Source: Planctomycetes bacterium UBA2386
GTDB taxonomy: Bacteria; Planctomycetota; UBA1135; UBA2386
Direction: 5' to 3'
NCBI GenBank assembly: GCA_002343845.1
Contig: DDSQ01000172.1
Coordinates: forward strand, 84,094-129,305
Length of the DNA: 45,212 nucleotides
The notes under the pieces were generated by a model. That model worked only from the letters and a program-made list of their open reading frames with translations. It made no database searches and was not told where the DNA came from. Each line of letters begins with the position of its first letter. Within the stretch, counting starts at the first letter, position 1. The position numbers were made by a program, and so were the translations under genes. Of this stretch, positions 1 to 11,097 are shown piece after piece.

Positions 1-822
1 CGCGAAGCCGCCGACACCGCCGTAGCCGTCGACCACGCGAAGACCGCGCAGCGGCCCGCACATCGCGAGTGCTGGCGCATAGAGCAGCGCACTCGCCGCC
101 GCATGCACCTGGTAGAAGCTGCCGGCACTGATCCGGAACGTCAGGTCGCTGCGCCGATCGACGATGTGGTCGCGCCCGCGCAGCGGCATGTGGCGGTCGC
201 CGAGCAGGAACTCGTCGTCGCGTTCGCTGATCGAGTGCACGACGCCGACGAGCTTGCGTTCGAGACGGCCGGCGGGCACGTCGAGCGCTGCGCGCGTCAC
301 TGCTTCGGCGAATGCCGCGCCCTGCGGGAACGCGCCCGGGGTCATCACGATGCCGGCGACCACTTCGCCGGTGCCGCTCGCGAGTCGCGCCCAGACCCCC
401 TTCACGCGGCCGGTGTTGCGCCCGGGCACGAACGGTTCGACCTTCAGCTCGCGGAGGATGTCCTCCATCGCGCGCCCGAGCCCGGTCAGCCAGACGTCCT
501 GGGTCTGGCACTCCTCGATGCGCACGACGTGGTGGCTGCGGAACTCGTAGATGCCGACGATCGGCAGGCCCTGGCGATCGGCGCGCACCGGATAGAGCAG
601 TCGGGTGCGGAAGTGCCGCGGTGCTCGCGCCGGCGCTTCGAACTGCACGCGCACGTCGCCGAGGCTCGGCGCCAGTTGCTTCTCGACCGCCGCGACCTTG
701 TCGGCGAGCTGCCAGCCGATCGGCTGGTCGAGCAACGAACAACCGCCGCAGGTGCCGAAGTGCTTGCAGTGGGGCGTGGCGTCGGGGTCCGCGGGGCGCG
801 TTCGGGCAGAGGGCTTGGGCAA
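1..822 (-). CDS. RlmD/TrmA-family class I SAM-dependent RNA uracil-C5 methyltransferase (3' part beyond window edge)
   Basis: The gene is read leftward and is cut by the window edge, leaving about 274 residues. The N-terminus carries the iron-sulfur signature of RlmD-type enzymes: CKHFGTCGGC, with Cys19, Cys25 and Cys28 counted from the chosen start, and the fourth cysteine at about 105 in EECQTQD. Near the edge the protein reads VVDGYGGVGGFA, which resembles SAM-binding motif I. The family methylates uracil C5 in 23S rRNA or tRNA using SAM. Only about 18 residues precede the first cysteine, so the N-terminal TRAM RNA-binding domain of E. coli RlmD is absent. The start is uncertain: there is no ATG in frame nearby, TTG at 822 is the best candidate, and the frame stays open upstream towards the divergent rhomboid gene. 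RlmD versus RlmC or TrmA cannot be settled from this fragment. Confidence 0.85.
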   Translation of the reverse strand, partial: MPKPSARTRPADPDATPHCKHFGTCGGCSLLDQPIGWQLADKVAAVEKQLAPSLGDVRVQFEAPARAPRHFRTRLLYPVRADRQGLPIVGIYEFRSHHVVRIEECQTQDVWLTGLGRAMEDILRELKVEPFVPGRNTGRVKGVWARLASGTGEVVAGIVMTPGAFPQGAAFAEAVTRAALDVPAGRLERKLVGVVHSISERDDEFLLGDRHMPLRGRDHIVDRRSDLTFRISAGSFYQVHAAASALLYAPALAMCGPLRGLRVVDGYGGVGGFA

Positions 823-931
823 GATGGGAGGCTCGCGTCGCCGGAGCAGCGACCGCGAAATCCGAACGCGGCCAGTGCAGATTGCAAGGTTGGCGCGCGG
901 AACGTCCCCCGCGCGGCGAAGATGCCTGGCG

Positions 932-2026
932 ATGAAGTGTCCGCGGGATCGCAGCCGCCTGGAGCAAGCACGCGTCGGTGCTGGCACGTTGCTGTTCGCA
1001 TGCCCCACGTGCCACGGGCGGGCCGTGGCGTTGCCGGTACTGCGGCGGCAACTGACCGATGACGCGATGCGCGAGCTGTGGCGCGTCGCGCGTTCGGCGC
1101 AAGCATGGATGGTCGATGGGGCGTCGTGTCCGGCTTGTGCGCGGCCGATGGCGGTCGTCGCGATGCCCGACGAATTCGGCGGACGCGAACTCGACGTCTG
1201 CCGTGCCTGCCAGCTGGTGTGGTGCGACGATCTCGAACACGAGGCGCTGCCGCAACTGCCGCCAGCACTCGCGCCCGACGATGGCCTGCCACCAGCAGTG
1301 CGGCAGCAGATGGCGGTCGAGATGGTGCTCGAAGCGAAGCGCCTCGAGCAAGTGCGCCAAGCCGAAGGGCCGGACTTCTCCCTCCGCAAGCTGCCCGCGG
1401 TGCTCGGGGTGCCCGTCGAACTGCATCCCACGGCGATGCCGACGTTGCCGTGGCTGACCTGGGCCACGGCGATTGCGACCGCTGTCGTCAGCATCGAGGG
1501 CCTTTGGCACGATGACATCCGCAGGTCGCTGTGGCTCGTGCCCGAGCAGTCGGGTCCGTTCGACCCTCGGCTGCTCACGGTGTTCCTGGTGCACGCCGAC
1601 TGGCTCCACCTGCTCTGCAATCTGTGTTTCCTCATCACCTTCGGCGACGACGTCGAAGTGCGCCTGGGTCGCGGACGCTGGTTCGCGCTGCTACTCGGGG
1701 CGACGCTCGCGGGCAGCCTCCTGCACGTCGCGATCGATCCGCACAGCGTTCGGCCGTGCGTCGGTGCCAGCGGCGGCATCTCGGGCCTCATCGTCTGCTA
1801 TGCGCTGCTGTTGCCGGACGCGCGCCTCGGGGCGTGGATCGGCCGCGGCTATCGAAGTGAGTGGGTCACGTTCCCGGCGAGCAGCGGGCTCCTGATCTGG
1901 GCTGGCTTGCAGGTGGCGCTGCTGTTGCAGCAGTTGTCGGGCTTTGGCCGCATCAGTGCAGCTGCGCACATCGGCGGCGCCCTGGTCGGCGTCGCTGCGT
2001 GGGCGGCGTGGCGAGCACGCGGGTAG
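932..2026 (+). CDS. Rhomboid-family intramembrane serine protease with N-terminal zinc-ribbon-like region
   Basis: A 364-residue protein starting at ATG 932 (MKCPRD). Longer in-frame extensions overlap the divergent methyltransferase gene and read as shadow sequence. The N-terminal 100 or so residues contain paired cysteines (CPRD, CPTCHG, CPAC, CRACQLVWC), consistent with one or two zinc ribbons. The membrane part has the rhomboid hallmarks: the HADWLHLLCNLCF segment (HxxxxHxxxN type), the nucleophile Ser280 in GASGGISG, and catalytic His346 in AAHIGGALVG. Rhomboids cleave transmembrane substrates within the bilayer. The zinc-ribbon fusion is seen in predicted rhomboids of several phyla and may serve recognition or regulation (inference). 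The next gene starts 10 bases after the stop. Confidence 0.9.
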   Translation: MKCPRDRSRLEQARVGAGTLLFACPTCHGRAVALPVLRRQLTDDAMRELWRVARSAQAWMVDGASCPACARPMAVVAMPDEFGGRELDVCRACQLVWCDDLEHEALPQLPPALAPDDGLPPAVRQQMAVEMVLEAKRLEQVRQAEGPDFSLRKLPAVLGVPVELHPTAMPTLPWLTWATAIATAVVSIEGLWHDDIRRSLWLVPEQSGPFDPRLLTVFLVHADWLHLLCNLCFLITFGDDVEVRLGRGRWFALLLGATLAGSLLHVAIDPHSVRPCVGASGGISGLIVCYALLLPDARLGAWIGRGYRSEWVTFPASSGLLIWAGLQVALLLQQLSGFGRISAAAHIGGALVGVAAWAAWRARG

Positions 2027-2036
2027 GGTTTCACCG

Positions 2037-3230
2037 ATGCTCGCGACCCTTTCCCTGTCGCTGCTCCTCTGCACCGCCGCACCGCAGGAACCGGGCGCTC
2101 GCGATCTCCTCGCCCTGCTTCGCGCCGAGCCGGCCTGCACCGGCGTGCTCGAACGCGCGCGCGAACACCGCCTGCAGATCCTCCTGGCCGAACCCGTCGT
2201 GCATCCCGACGGCACGATCACCGTGCGCCGTTCGCGCCTCGGCGACGAGCGTCAGTACTTCTATCCCGCGAGTTCGATCAAGCTGTGCGGAGCCGTCGCC
2301 GCCCTGCTCGCCCTGAACGAACACAACCGCGCGCACGGCACCGCCCTCGGCCTCGACTCGCCGCTCGTGATCGAGCCGCGCTTCGCGGGCGACGAACGCA
2401 TCGCCGCCGACCCGACCAACCTCGCGGGCGGCGTGCTCACCGTGCGCCACGCGCTGCGCAAGCTGTTCCTGGTCAGCGACAACGCCGCCTACAACCACTG
2501 CGTCGACCTCGTCGGCCAGGACGGCCTCAACCGCGCCATGCACGACGCCGGCCTGCGGTCCGTGCGGCTCTGGCACCGGCTCAGCGAGAGCCGCACGCTG
2601 GCCGAGAACGCCGTCACGCGCACCGTGCGCGTGGGCGACACCGAGTTCGCCGCTCGCGATGCGGCGGCGAAGCTGTCGAACGACGGTTTCGCCGAGCTCG
2701 ACGTCGGCGAGGCGCGCATGGCCGGCGGCAAGCGCATCGACGGCGCGATGTCGTTCGCCGAGAAGAACGCCATCACGATCGACGATCTGCAGGACCTGCT
2801 CATCGAGGTCGTGCGAGCCGAGATCGACACCGGCAAGCGCGGCTTCCCGGGGCTCACCACCGAGCAGCGCGCGTTCCTGGTGCAAGCACTCGGCGAGTTC
2901 CCGAGCGAGTCGGCGAACCCGAAGTTCGACGGCAAGGAAGTGCCCGACCACCACTGCAAGTTCGTGCTGCGCGGGGCTGGCGAGGTGGTGCCGCGCCCGC
3001 ACCTGCGGGTGTTCGACAAGATCGGCCGCGCCTACGGCTTCTCGATCGAGAACGCGTGGGTCGAGGACACCCGCACGGGCCGCGGGTTCTTCCTCACGAT
3101 CGTGCTCTACACCAACCCGGACGGCGTGCTGAACGACGACCGTTACGGCTACGAGGAGATCGCGGACCCCTTCTTCGACGCGGCGGGGCGCGCGATCACC
3201 CGCGCGGTGCTGGGGGCGGAACGTCGGTGA
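2037..3230 (+). CDS. Secreted serine hydrolase, class A beta-lactamase-like fold
   Basis: 397 residues from ATG 2037, with a short hydrophobic signal peptide (MLATLSLSLLLCTAA) that supports this start over a longer in-frame one. The penicillin-recognising motifs appear in order: SSIK (Ser79 to Lys82) after YPA, SDN at 147-149, and KIG at 328-330 replacing the usual KTG. This is the pattern of the Beta-lactamase2 family, which includes class A beta-lactamases and many uncharacterised hydrolases. At almost 400 residues it is longer than true class A enzymes (about 290), with an insertion between SDN and KIG. Antibiotic resistance should not be assumed; a periplasmic peptidase or esterase role is equally likely. 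It follows the rhomboid gene by 10 bases and may be co-transcribed with it. Confidence 0.8.
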   Translation: MLATLSLSLLLCTAAPQEPGARDLLALLRAEPACTGVLERAREHRLQILLAEPVVHPDGTITVRRSRLGDERQYFYPASSIKLCGAVAALLALNEHNRAHGTALGLDSPLVIEPRFAGDERIAADPTNLAGGVLTVRHALRKLFLVSDNAAYNHCVDLVGQDGLNRAMHDAGLRSVRLWHRLSESRTLAENAVTRTVRVGDTEFAARDAAAKLSNDGFAELDVGEARMAGGKRIDGAMSFAEKNAITIDDLQDLLIEVVRAEIDTGKRGFPGLTTEQRAFLVQALGEFPSESANPKFDGKEVPDHHCKFVLRGAGEVVPRPHLRVFDKIGRAYGFSIENAWVEDTRTGRGFFLTIVLYTNPDGVLNDDRYGYEEIADPFFDAAGRAITRAVLGAERR

Positions 3231-3303
3231 TGGCGGCCGGTCGCCGGTCGCGTGAAAGCGACGGCCGCCGGCCGCGACGTCGCGCGGTAGAGTGCGCGCC
3301 CCC

Positions 3304-4914
3304 ATGAGGTTCCGCCGCGCGTCGCTCGCCGCCCTGCTGCCGATCGTGTTCTGCAACTGGCAGCCGTGGCGCGAAGAAGTTGCCGCGGCGGTCGCGCCGC
3401 ACGCATCCTGCGCGCAAGACCAGTTCACCACCTCGGAACAGTGCGGTGTCTGCCACGTGTCGGCGCCAGGAGCGAAGGCGATGCTCGGGAAGGACGGCGA
3501 GGACGTTTCGCCGTACCACACCTGGCAGGCGACGATGATGGCCAACGCTTTCCGGGATCCCTACTTCCGCGCGCAGCTGCAGAAGGAGACCGCGGCCGCC
3601 GGCGAGGCGGTGCAGGAGCTCTGCCTGCGCTGCCATGCGCCGATGCTGCACCACCAGGCGATGCTCGACGGCAAGCCGCCGCCGCGCCTGGCCGACGCCG
3701 CCGGCGACCTGTTCGCCGACGACAGCGTGTCGTGCACGGTCTGCCACACGATGGACGGCAAGAACTTCGGCAAGCCCGAGTCGTTCTCGGGCCGGCCGAC
3801 GTTCGATCGCGAGCGGCGCATCTTCGGCCCGTACCAGAACGTCGCCGTGCGACCGATGCAGAACATGGTGGGCTACACGCCGACGCACGGCCCGCACGTG
3901 CTGAAGGCGGGCTTGTGCGGGACGTGCCACACGCTGATGACCGAACATCACGGCACGCCGTTCCCCGAGCAGACGCCGTACTTCGAGTGGCGCAACAGCG
4001 AGTTCAGCGACGAACGCGAAGGTGCCGACCCCGCGCACACGCGCACCTGCCAGCAGTGCCACATGCCGCGCAGTGCACCGACGCGCATCGCGCGCAGCCC
4101 CATGGGTTCCGACTTCCGCATCCCGGAGCGCCCCGACTACGCCGTGCACGCGTTCGTCGGCGGCAACGCGTTCATGCTCGACATGCTGCGCACGTACCGC
4201 GAGGAGCTCGGCGTGAGCGCCGAGCCGGCGCAGTTCGAAATGATGGCGGCGGCGACGCGGCGGCAACTTGCCGAGGACACGGCCTCGCTCACGATCAGCA
4301 AGCTGGTGCGCGACGAAGGCGAACTGGTGTTCACGATCGAGGTCGAGAACCACACGGGCCACAAGTTCCCGACCGGCTATCCGGCGCGACGCGCGTGGCT
4401 GCACGTCGAGATCGAAGCGGGCGGCAAGGTGGTGTTCGCCAGTGGTGCTTCGGACGGCAGCGGCCGGCTGGTCGGCGTCGCCGACGAGCAGCGCCTGCCG
4501 CACGTGCGCACGGTGAAGGCGCCTTCGGACGTCGTCGTCTACGAGATGGTCGCGGCGGATCCCGACGGCGAGCCGACGACCTACCTGACGAAGATGACGC
4601 GCCGCCTGAAGGACAACCGCCTGCTGCCACGCGGTTGGCGTGACGACGGGCCGCACGTCGGCGACATCGCGCCGGTCGGCGTCGACGGCGATCGCGACTT
4701 CACCGGTGGCGGCGACGCCGTGCTGTTCCGGATCCCGGCGCCCGCCGGGCCGTGCACGGTGCGCGCCCGACTCTGCTACCAGTCGGTGCCGCCGGTCTGG
4801 GTCGATGCCCTGCGGCCGGTCGAGGCCGAGGAGGCGAAGCGCTTCGTCGGTTGGTACGACGTCGCCGACAAGAAGCCCGAGACGGTCGCCACCGCGGAGC
4901 GCGTCGAGGAATGA
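3304..4914 (+). CDS. Exported multiheme (five CxxCH) cytochrome c
   Basis: 536 residues from ATG 3304; a GTG lies four codons upstream. Five canonical heme-binding motifs are visible: CGVCH 47-51, CLRCH 107-111, CTVCH 144-148, CGTCH 205-209 and CQQCH 249-253. Several histidines between them (for example HAPMLHHQ and TEHHGTPF) could be distal ligands. The N-terminus is a signal-like segment, and c-type heme attachment places the protein outside the cytoplasmic membrane. The C-terminal 200 or so residues have no cysteine heme motifs and contain HTGHKFPTGYPARRAWLHV, typical of a beta-rich domain found in cytochrome c554-like proteins. The role is electron transfer with unknown partners; no dehydrogenase or cytochrome maturation gene lies nearby. 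It overlaps the next gene by ATGA. Confidence 0.88.
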   Translation: MRFRRASLAALLPIVFCNWQPWREEVAAAVAPHASCAQDQFTTSEQCGVCHVSAPGAKAMLGKDGEDVSPYHTWQATMMANAFRDPYFRAQLQKETAAAGEAVQELCLRCHAPMLHHQAMLDGKPPPRLADAAGDLFADDSVSCTVCHTMDGKNFGKPESFSGRPTFDRERRIFGPYQNVAVRPMQNMVGYTPTHGPHVLKAGLCGTCHTLMTEHHGTPFPEQTPYFEWRNSEFSDEREGADPAHTRTCQQCHMPRSAPTRIARSPMGSDFRIPERPDYAVHAFVGGNAFMLDMLRTYREELGVSAEPAQFEMMAAATRRQLAEDTASLTISKLVRDEGELVFTIEVENHTGHKFPTGYPARRAWLHVEIEAGGKVVFASGASDGSGRLVGVADEQRLPHVRTVKAPSDVVVYEMVAADPDGEPTTYLTKMTRRLKDNRLLPRGWRDDGPHVGDIAPVGVDGDRDFTGGGDAVLFRIPAPAGPCTVRARLCYQSVPPVWVDALRPVEAEEAKRFVGWYDVADKKPETVATAERVEE

Positions 4915-5432
4915 ACCTGCAGCGCCCCGATCCGTCCGAGTACGCGAGCCCGTTCCAGGCCTACGTCGATCGGGTGCCCGACGGCGACGTGCTCGCAGCT
5001 CTCGCGACGCGTGGTGCTGCGACGACGGCGCTGATCGCGTCCCTGCCGCCGGCGATCGGCGGTCACGCCTACGCGCCCGGCAAGTGGACGGTGAAGCAGG
5101 TGCTGCAGCACGTCACCGACGGCGAGCGGTTGTTCTGCTACCGCGCGTTGTGCATCGCCCGCGGCGAGACGCTGTCGCTGCCGGCGTTCGACGAGGATCT
5201 CTACGCCCGCAACGACGGCAGCGCGTCCCGCCCGCTCGCGGCGATCGGCATCGAGTTCGCGGCGGTGCGACAGGCGACGCTGGCGCTGTTCGCCGGCTTC
5301 GATGCTGCGGCGTGGAGTCGCCGGGGCACCGCCAACGGCAAGCCGGCGAGCGTTCACAGCCTGCTCTGGATCCTGGCCGGCCACGAACGGCACCACCTGG
5401 CGGTGTTGCGCGAGCGTTACGGCGTCGGCTGA
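4911..5432 (+). CDS. DinB-fold (DinB_2) family protein
   Basis: 173 residues. The ATG at 4911 overlaps the stop of the cytochrome gene (ATGA), indicating translational coupling. The layout fits the DinB/YfiT four-helix bundle: KWTVKQVLQHVTDGE supplies His67, and a GHERHHL cluster at 157-163 supplies the other probable metal ligands. Family members bind a divalent metal, and some act as thiol-dependent S-transferases (bacillithiol or mycothiol enzymes), but the substrate cannot be read from the sequence. Coupling to a multiheme cytochrome is unusual and gives no clear functional hint. The gene converges on the acyltransferase gene with a 32-base gap. Confidence 0.82.
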   Translation: MNLQRPDPSEYASPFQAYVDRVPDGDVLAALATRGAATTALIASLPPAIGGHAYAPGKWTVKQVLQHVTDGERLFCYRALCIARGETLSLPAFDEDLYARNDGSASRPLAAIGIEFAAVRQATLALFAGFDAAAWSRRGTANGKPASVHSLLWILAGHERHHLAVLRERYGVG

Positions 5433-5464
5433 CGCGACGTTCCGGCCGCGGACGGAGCGTGCGC

Positions 5465-6472
5465 TCACTCCGTCGCGACGACACCCGACGCGAACAGCGC
5501 CTGCTTGTCGCGCAGCCCGCGCCAACCCTCGGCCAGGACCGCGTGGCCGACCGGCGCGCGAAGCGAGCTGCCCGGACCAGCGCACAGCAGCACGTCCGGC
5601 GCGAACTCGCGCATCGCCGCGCGCACGCACGCCGTGAAGTCGAACGTCTCGAGCACCTGCGCGTTCGTGGTGTAGTCGAGCAGCGCGCGTGGATCGGCCG
5701 ACCACGGCGTGTGCACGTTGCCGAAGCCGTCGATCAGATGGCATTGCGGCATGCCGATCGGCAGGTCGGCGAGCATCGTGGTCGCCTGCTGAGCCGTCGA
5801 CGCGCACAGCCGCGTGTGGAACGGACCGTGGCCGGCGAGGCGGAACGGGAACTCGCGATCGCCGACGCGCACCTTCGGCAGCCGCGTGAGCAGTTCGCGC
5901 ACCGCCGCCTCGGTGCCCGCGAGCACGACGTGTCCGCCGAGCAGGATGCTGTAGTCGCAGAACCACTCGTCACCGCGGTCCTGCAGGGCGCGCACGACCG
6001 CGTCGACGGCGACGCGCAGCGGCAGGTTGGCTTGCCAGTCGTCGCCGACGGTGGTCATCAGGACCTGCCCGCCCGCGACCTGCTGTTGCAGCGCGGCCAT
6101 CGTCGCGACCAGCCGCCAGCCGGCCGTCGGATCGAGCGCGCCGGCCGCGGGAAGGGCTGTGTACCAACCGAGCGAGTTGCCGGCGACGGCGACGATCTCG
6201 TAGCGCTCGCGCAGTCGTTCGGCGTGCGCCAGTGTGCCGAAGAAGATCAGTTCGGCGGCGTTCTGGCCTTCGAGGTGCAGTCCGGGGCGGAACGTCTCGG
6301 CGCCGTCGATCGACGACAAGGTCGGCCGCGACTGTTCCTGGCGCCAGGCGTCGCAGGCGGCGAGTGCTTCGGCGACGGGTCCGGGGCGAAGCGTGCGGGC
6401 GAGGAAGCCGAGCTCGTCCTTGCCGTAGGAACCGCGGCCAGGGCAGAGCAGCACGGCGGTGGGTTTGGTCAT
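5465..6472 (-). CDS. FabD-like acyltransferase with altered acyl-binding site
   Basis: 335 residues, starting MTKPTAVLLCPGRG; a longer in-frame start at 6583 would overlap the SGNH gene and lacks family similarity. The fold signature is that of ACP S-malonyltransferase: nucleophile Ser100 in GNSLGWY, and catalytic His219 in GHGPFHT. Three sites deviate. The usual GQGSQ is GRGSY. The GHSxG elbow has Asn instead of His. The position matching E. coli FabD Arg117, which pairs with the malonyl carboxylate, aligns to Met125. The enzyme therefore probably loads a neutral rather than a malonyl acyl group onto a carrier protein (inference). It is last in the minus-strand set after the E1 and SGNH genes, 37 bases beyond the SGNH stop. 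Confidence 0.82.
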   Translation of the reverse strand: MTKPTAVLLCPGRGSYGKDELGFLARTLRPGPVAEALAACDAWRQEQSRPTLSSIDGAETFRPGLHLEGQNAAELIFFGTLAHAERLRERYEIVAVAGNSLGWYTALPAAGALDPTAGWRLVATMAALQQQVAGGQVLMTTVGDDWQANLPLRVAVDAVVRALQDRGDEWFCDYSILLGGHVVLAGTEAAVRELLTRLPKVRVGDREFPFRLAGHGPFHTRLCASTAQQATTMLADLPIGMPQCHLIDGFGNVHTPWSADPRALLDYTTNAQVLETFDFTACVRAAMREFAPDVLLCAGPGSSLRAPVGHAVLAEGWRGLRDKQALFASGVVATE

Positions 6473-6509
6473 CGGTCGGTGCGCGGTCGTGGTCGGTGCA
6501 GCGAGGATC

Positions 6510-7564
6510 TCACCGCAGGTCGGCGCACCATGCTTGCAGGGCGTCGGCGACGAGGCGATGGCCTTCTGGCGAGAAGTGGCCATCGTACGGGAGGAAACAG
6601 CGTTCGCTCGGCACCGCGGCGAGCGATGCCGTCAGGTCGAGCGCCTCGATGCCCGCGACCTGGCACGCGGCGAGGATGCGCCGCATCGGCAGTTCGGCGT
6701 CGAGGCCCGGGATCGGCTTCGCATGGCCGCCACGCACGTCGACGGCGAACGTGGGCGGCACGATCGCCACGTGCAGCGTGGCGCCGACGCCCTTCGCGAT
6801 CGCGCGGATGGCCGTGAACTCGTCGGCGACTACCTGCCATGCCCGCTGGAACTCGGGCTGCTCCCAGGTCCGCTCGTTCATCTGCGTCACGTCGTCGTGT
6901 CGCCAGCGTGGCGACTGCTTCACCAGCGCCTTGTAGAGGCGCGCACCGAGTCGGTAGAGGTGCGACGAACGCAGTCGATGCCGCCAGCCTGGAGCGCTGC
7001 CGAGCAGACCGTCGTGGGTCGGCAGGTCCTTGTCGATCATCGCGTCGAGCACGTCGTTGCCCGAGTACGCGACGACCACGATTGCGCGCGGCCGCCAACC
7101 TTCCGCCAGCAGCCACTCGAGCTGCATCCGGTACTGGGTCGGACCGTAGGCCGGTTGGGCGCCGTTGACGATGCGCTTGCCCGGCTGCAGGCGCGCGGCC
7201 AGCAGGCCGACGAAGTCCTGGGCGTCGTCGACGGCGTAGCCGAACGTGAACGAATCGCCGAGGAACAGCACGTCGACGTCGCCGCGGGGGCGTGGGCCCG
7301 GCTGGGTGGTGCGCAGGCCCAGATCGTCCGTGCACACGCGCCACACCGTTTCGCCGGCGTCCGCCGTCACGTCGGCGTTCGGCAACACGGCGGTCATCGG
7401 CTTCGCCGGGTGCTTGGTGAAGATCGGCATCCAGCTGATGCGTTGCGGCAGCAGCACGCGCACGGCGATCTCGGCGACGACCAGGCTCGCGATGACGGCG
7501 ACGAGCACCAGCGCCGATCGCGCGAGCAGCCGGCGGCCCCTCGCCGTGCCGCGCGCGGAGACCA

Positions 7565-7565
<1 letters not shown>
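6510..7565 (-). CDS. Membrane-anchored SGNH/GDSL-type hydrolase
   Basis: 351 residues. The start ATG (7565-7563) overlaps the E1 stop codon by one base (TGATG), so the two are translationally coupled. Residues about 14-38 form one hydrophobic segment (signal anchor), placing the catalytic domain outside the membrane. SGNH blocks are visible: GDSFTFGY with Ser105, the Gly/Asn elements NGAQ and YSGND (Asn170), and the C-terminal DGHFSPEGH with Asp328 and His330 as the acid/base pair. Such proteins are esterases or acyltransferase-type hydrolases acting on acylated sugars, lipids or peptides. A second, distantly similar SGNH protein lies at 20238-21302. The substrate is unknown; the context with E1 and a FabD-like enzyme suggests acyl-group metabolism. 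Confidence 0.83.
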
Positions 7566-9847
<2,282 letters not shown>

Positions 9848-9886
9848 GCGGGGGCGCGGAGCATAGCGACCGCCGGGGCCTGCTGG

Positions 9887-10264
9887 TCAGGCCACGTTCA
9901 CCGTCCAGACGCGCAGGAACAGGCGGGCGTTGGCCGGGTCCACGCCCTCGGGGGCCACCGGGTAGACCAGGCTGGCGCCCTGCGTCACGGGATCCCAACG
10001 TCCGGTCTTCGGGTTCAAGTTCGAGGGCTCGGCGCCGTCGAAGTCGATCACGTTTCCGTCAACGGGCAATGGGAAGGGCACTGCGACGACGTGCGCGTGC
10101 AACGCCGCCGCCTGCTGCTGCTGGTTCGCGAACTGCTCGACGCGCTTGTCGGTGTCGGCGTCGACCAGCGCCGTCTGGATCTCCACGTCCGCCGGTGCGG
10201 TCACCGGTTCGTACATACCCGTGTCGTTGGTGTAGAGCGTGTAGTCGATGTCGATGAGGGTCAC
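9887..10264 (-). CDS. Unrecognised 125-residue protein, last gene of the ECF-kinase operon
   Basis: The protein begins VTLIDIDYTLYTNDTGMYEPV from a GTG codon whose GTGA overlaps the stop of the preceding gene; reading continues upstream only as shadow. It is acidic, without a signal peptide, cysteine pairs or transmembrane segments, and has a glutamine run (NQQQQAA) in the middle. I do not recognise a family. The alternating hydrophobic pattern near the C-terminus (ASLVYPVAP, ARLFLRVWTVNVA) suggests a beta-rich fold. Being the last member of a chain of overlapping genes headed by an ECF sigma factor and a Ser/Thr kinase makes it a candidate effector or phosphorylation target (inference). Confidence 0.72.
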   Translation of the reverse strand: MTLIDIDYTLYTNDTGMYEPVTAPADVEIQTALVDADTDKRVEQFANQQQQAAALHAHVVAVPFPLPVDGNVIDFDGAEPSNLNPKTGRWDPVTQGASLVYPVAPEGVDPANARLFLRVWTVNVA

Positions 10265-11097
10265 GGAAACTCCAGGCTTGAGGGAATCGGCTGGCCGAGG
10301 CTGCGGTCGTCGCGCAATGCGGTGGCGAGCAGTCGGCCGAAATCGGCCGCCAGTTCGGGCAGGGTGAGTGCGCGGAAGTGGTGGTCGAGCACCGCGAGCA
10401 CGGTCGCACTCGCGGCATGCGCGCGGCGCAGGTTGCGGCAATCGTAGTCGGTGGACGTGCGGGTACGTCGGTTCCAGAAGGTGGCTGCGAAGAACTGCGC
10501 GCTGCAGACCAGCGCCGGCAGCGTCGCGCGCCAGAAGTCCGCATGGAGCCCGAGCCTCACGAAGTACAGCGCGCCCTCGGGCCAGCAGAAGTGGTTGGCG
10601 CTGTCGGGGACGCCGTGGCCGAACAGCGGGTGGTCCTTCGTCACGCCGACGAGAGCGCCCATGCCGATCTCGCCGGTCACGTAGGAGCAGAACGTCTGTT
10701 CGAAGTCGCGGACGGCGAACGGCGCCCCCACGGCCGGCGGGGGAAATGCGGCTTCGATCGCTGCGCGCAGACGCGCCTCGACCTGGACCGCGGCGCGCCG
10801 GTGTCGCTCGTCTTCCGCGGTCGGCGGTGCGAACTCGCGTCCGAACACCGCATACGAGGCGCGGCGCAGGACGCGGGAGTGGAGGAAGGCCGTGCAGGTC
10901 TCGATCGCCGCCGCCAGTTCGCCGAGGCCTCGTTCCTTCAGGATCTCGGGATCGGTCGCTTCGTCGATCGTGCACATCGACAGCGCCTGCTTCTCGAGCA
11001 CGGCGCCCAGGTTCGCGTCGAGGATCCGTTGCCGTCGCTCCGCGAACCAATGCGTGGCACTGGTCGCACTCGTCACTGGCGCTGAGGCGTCATTCAT
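10261..11097 (-). CDS. Unrecognised 278-residue soluble protein in the ECF-kinase operon
   Basis: The start ATG (11097) overlaps the kinase stop by ATGA, and the stop overlaps the next gene by GTGA, so it sits inside a tightly coupled chain. The protein (MNDASAPV... to ...SSLEFP) is rich in Ala, Arg and aromatics, has no signal peptide or clear membrane segment, and carries several single cysteines (SMCTID, ETCTAF, TFCSYV, HFCWPE, LVCSAQ, YDCRNL) without CxxC spacing. It looks largely helical. No family is recognised. Its position directly after the kinase suggests a partner or substrate in the same signalling route (inference). Confidence 0.75.
   Translation of the reverse strand: MNDASAPVTSATSATHWFAERRQRILDANLGAVLEKQALSMCTIDEATDPEILKERGLGELAAAIETCTAFLHSRVLRRASYAVFGREFAPPTAEDERHRRAAVQVEARLRAAIEAAFPPPAVGAPFAVRDFEQTFCSYVTGEIGMGALVGVTKDHPLFGHGVPDSANHFCWPEGALYFVRLGLHADFWRATLPALVCSAQFFAATFWNRRTRTSTDYDCRNLRRAHAASATVLAVLDHHFRALTLPELAADFGRLLATALRDDRSLGQPIPSSLEFP

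Noticed and set aside
2037..3230. Calling the serine hydrolase an antibiotic-resistance beta-lactamase
   Set aside because: The third motif is KIG rather than KTG, length exceeds that of class A enzymes, and family members include many non-resistance hydrolases.
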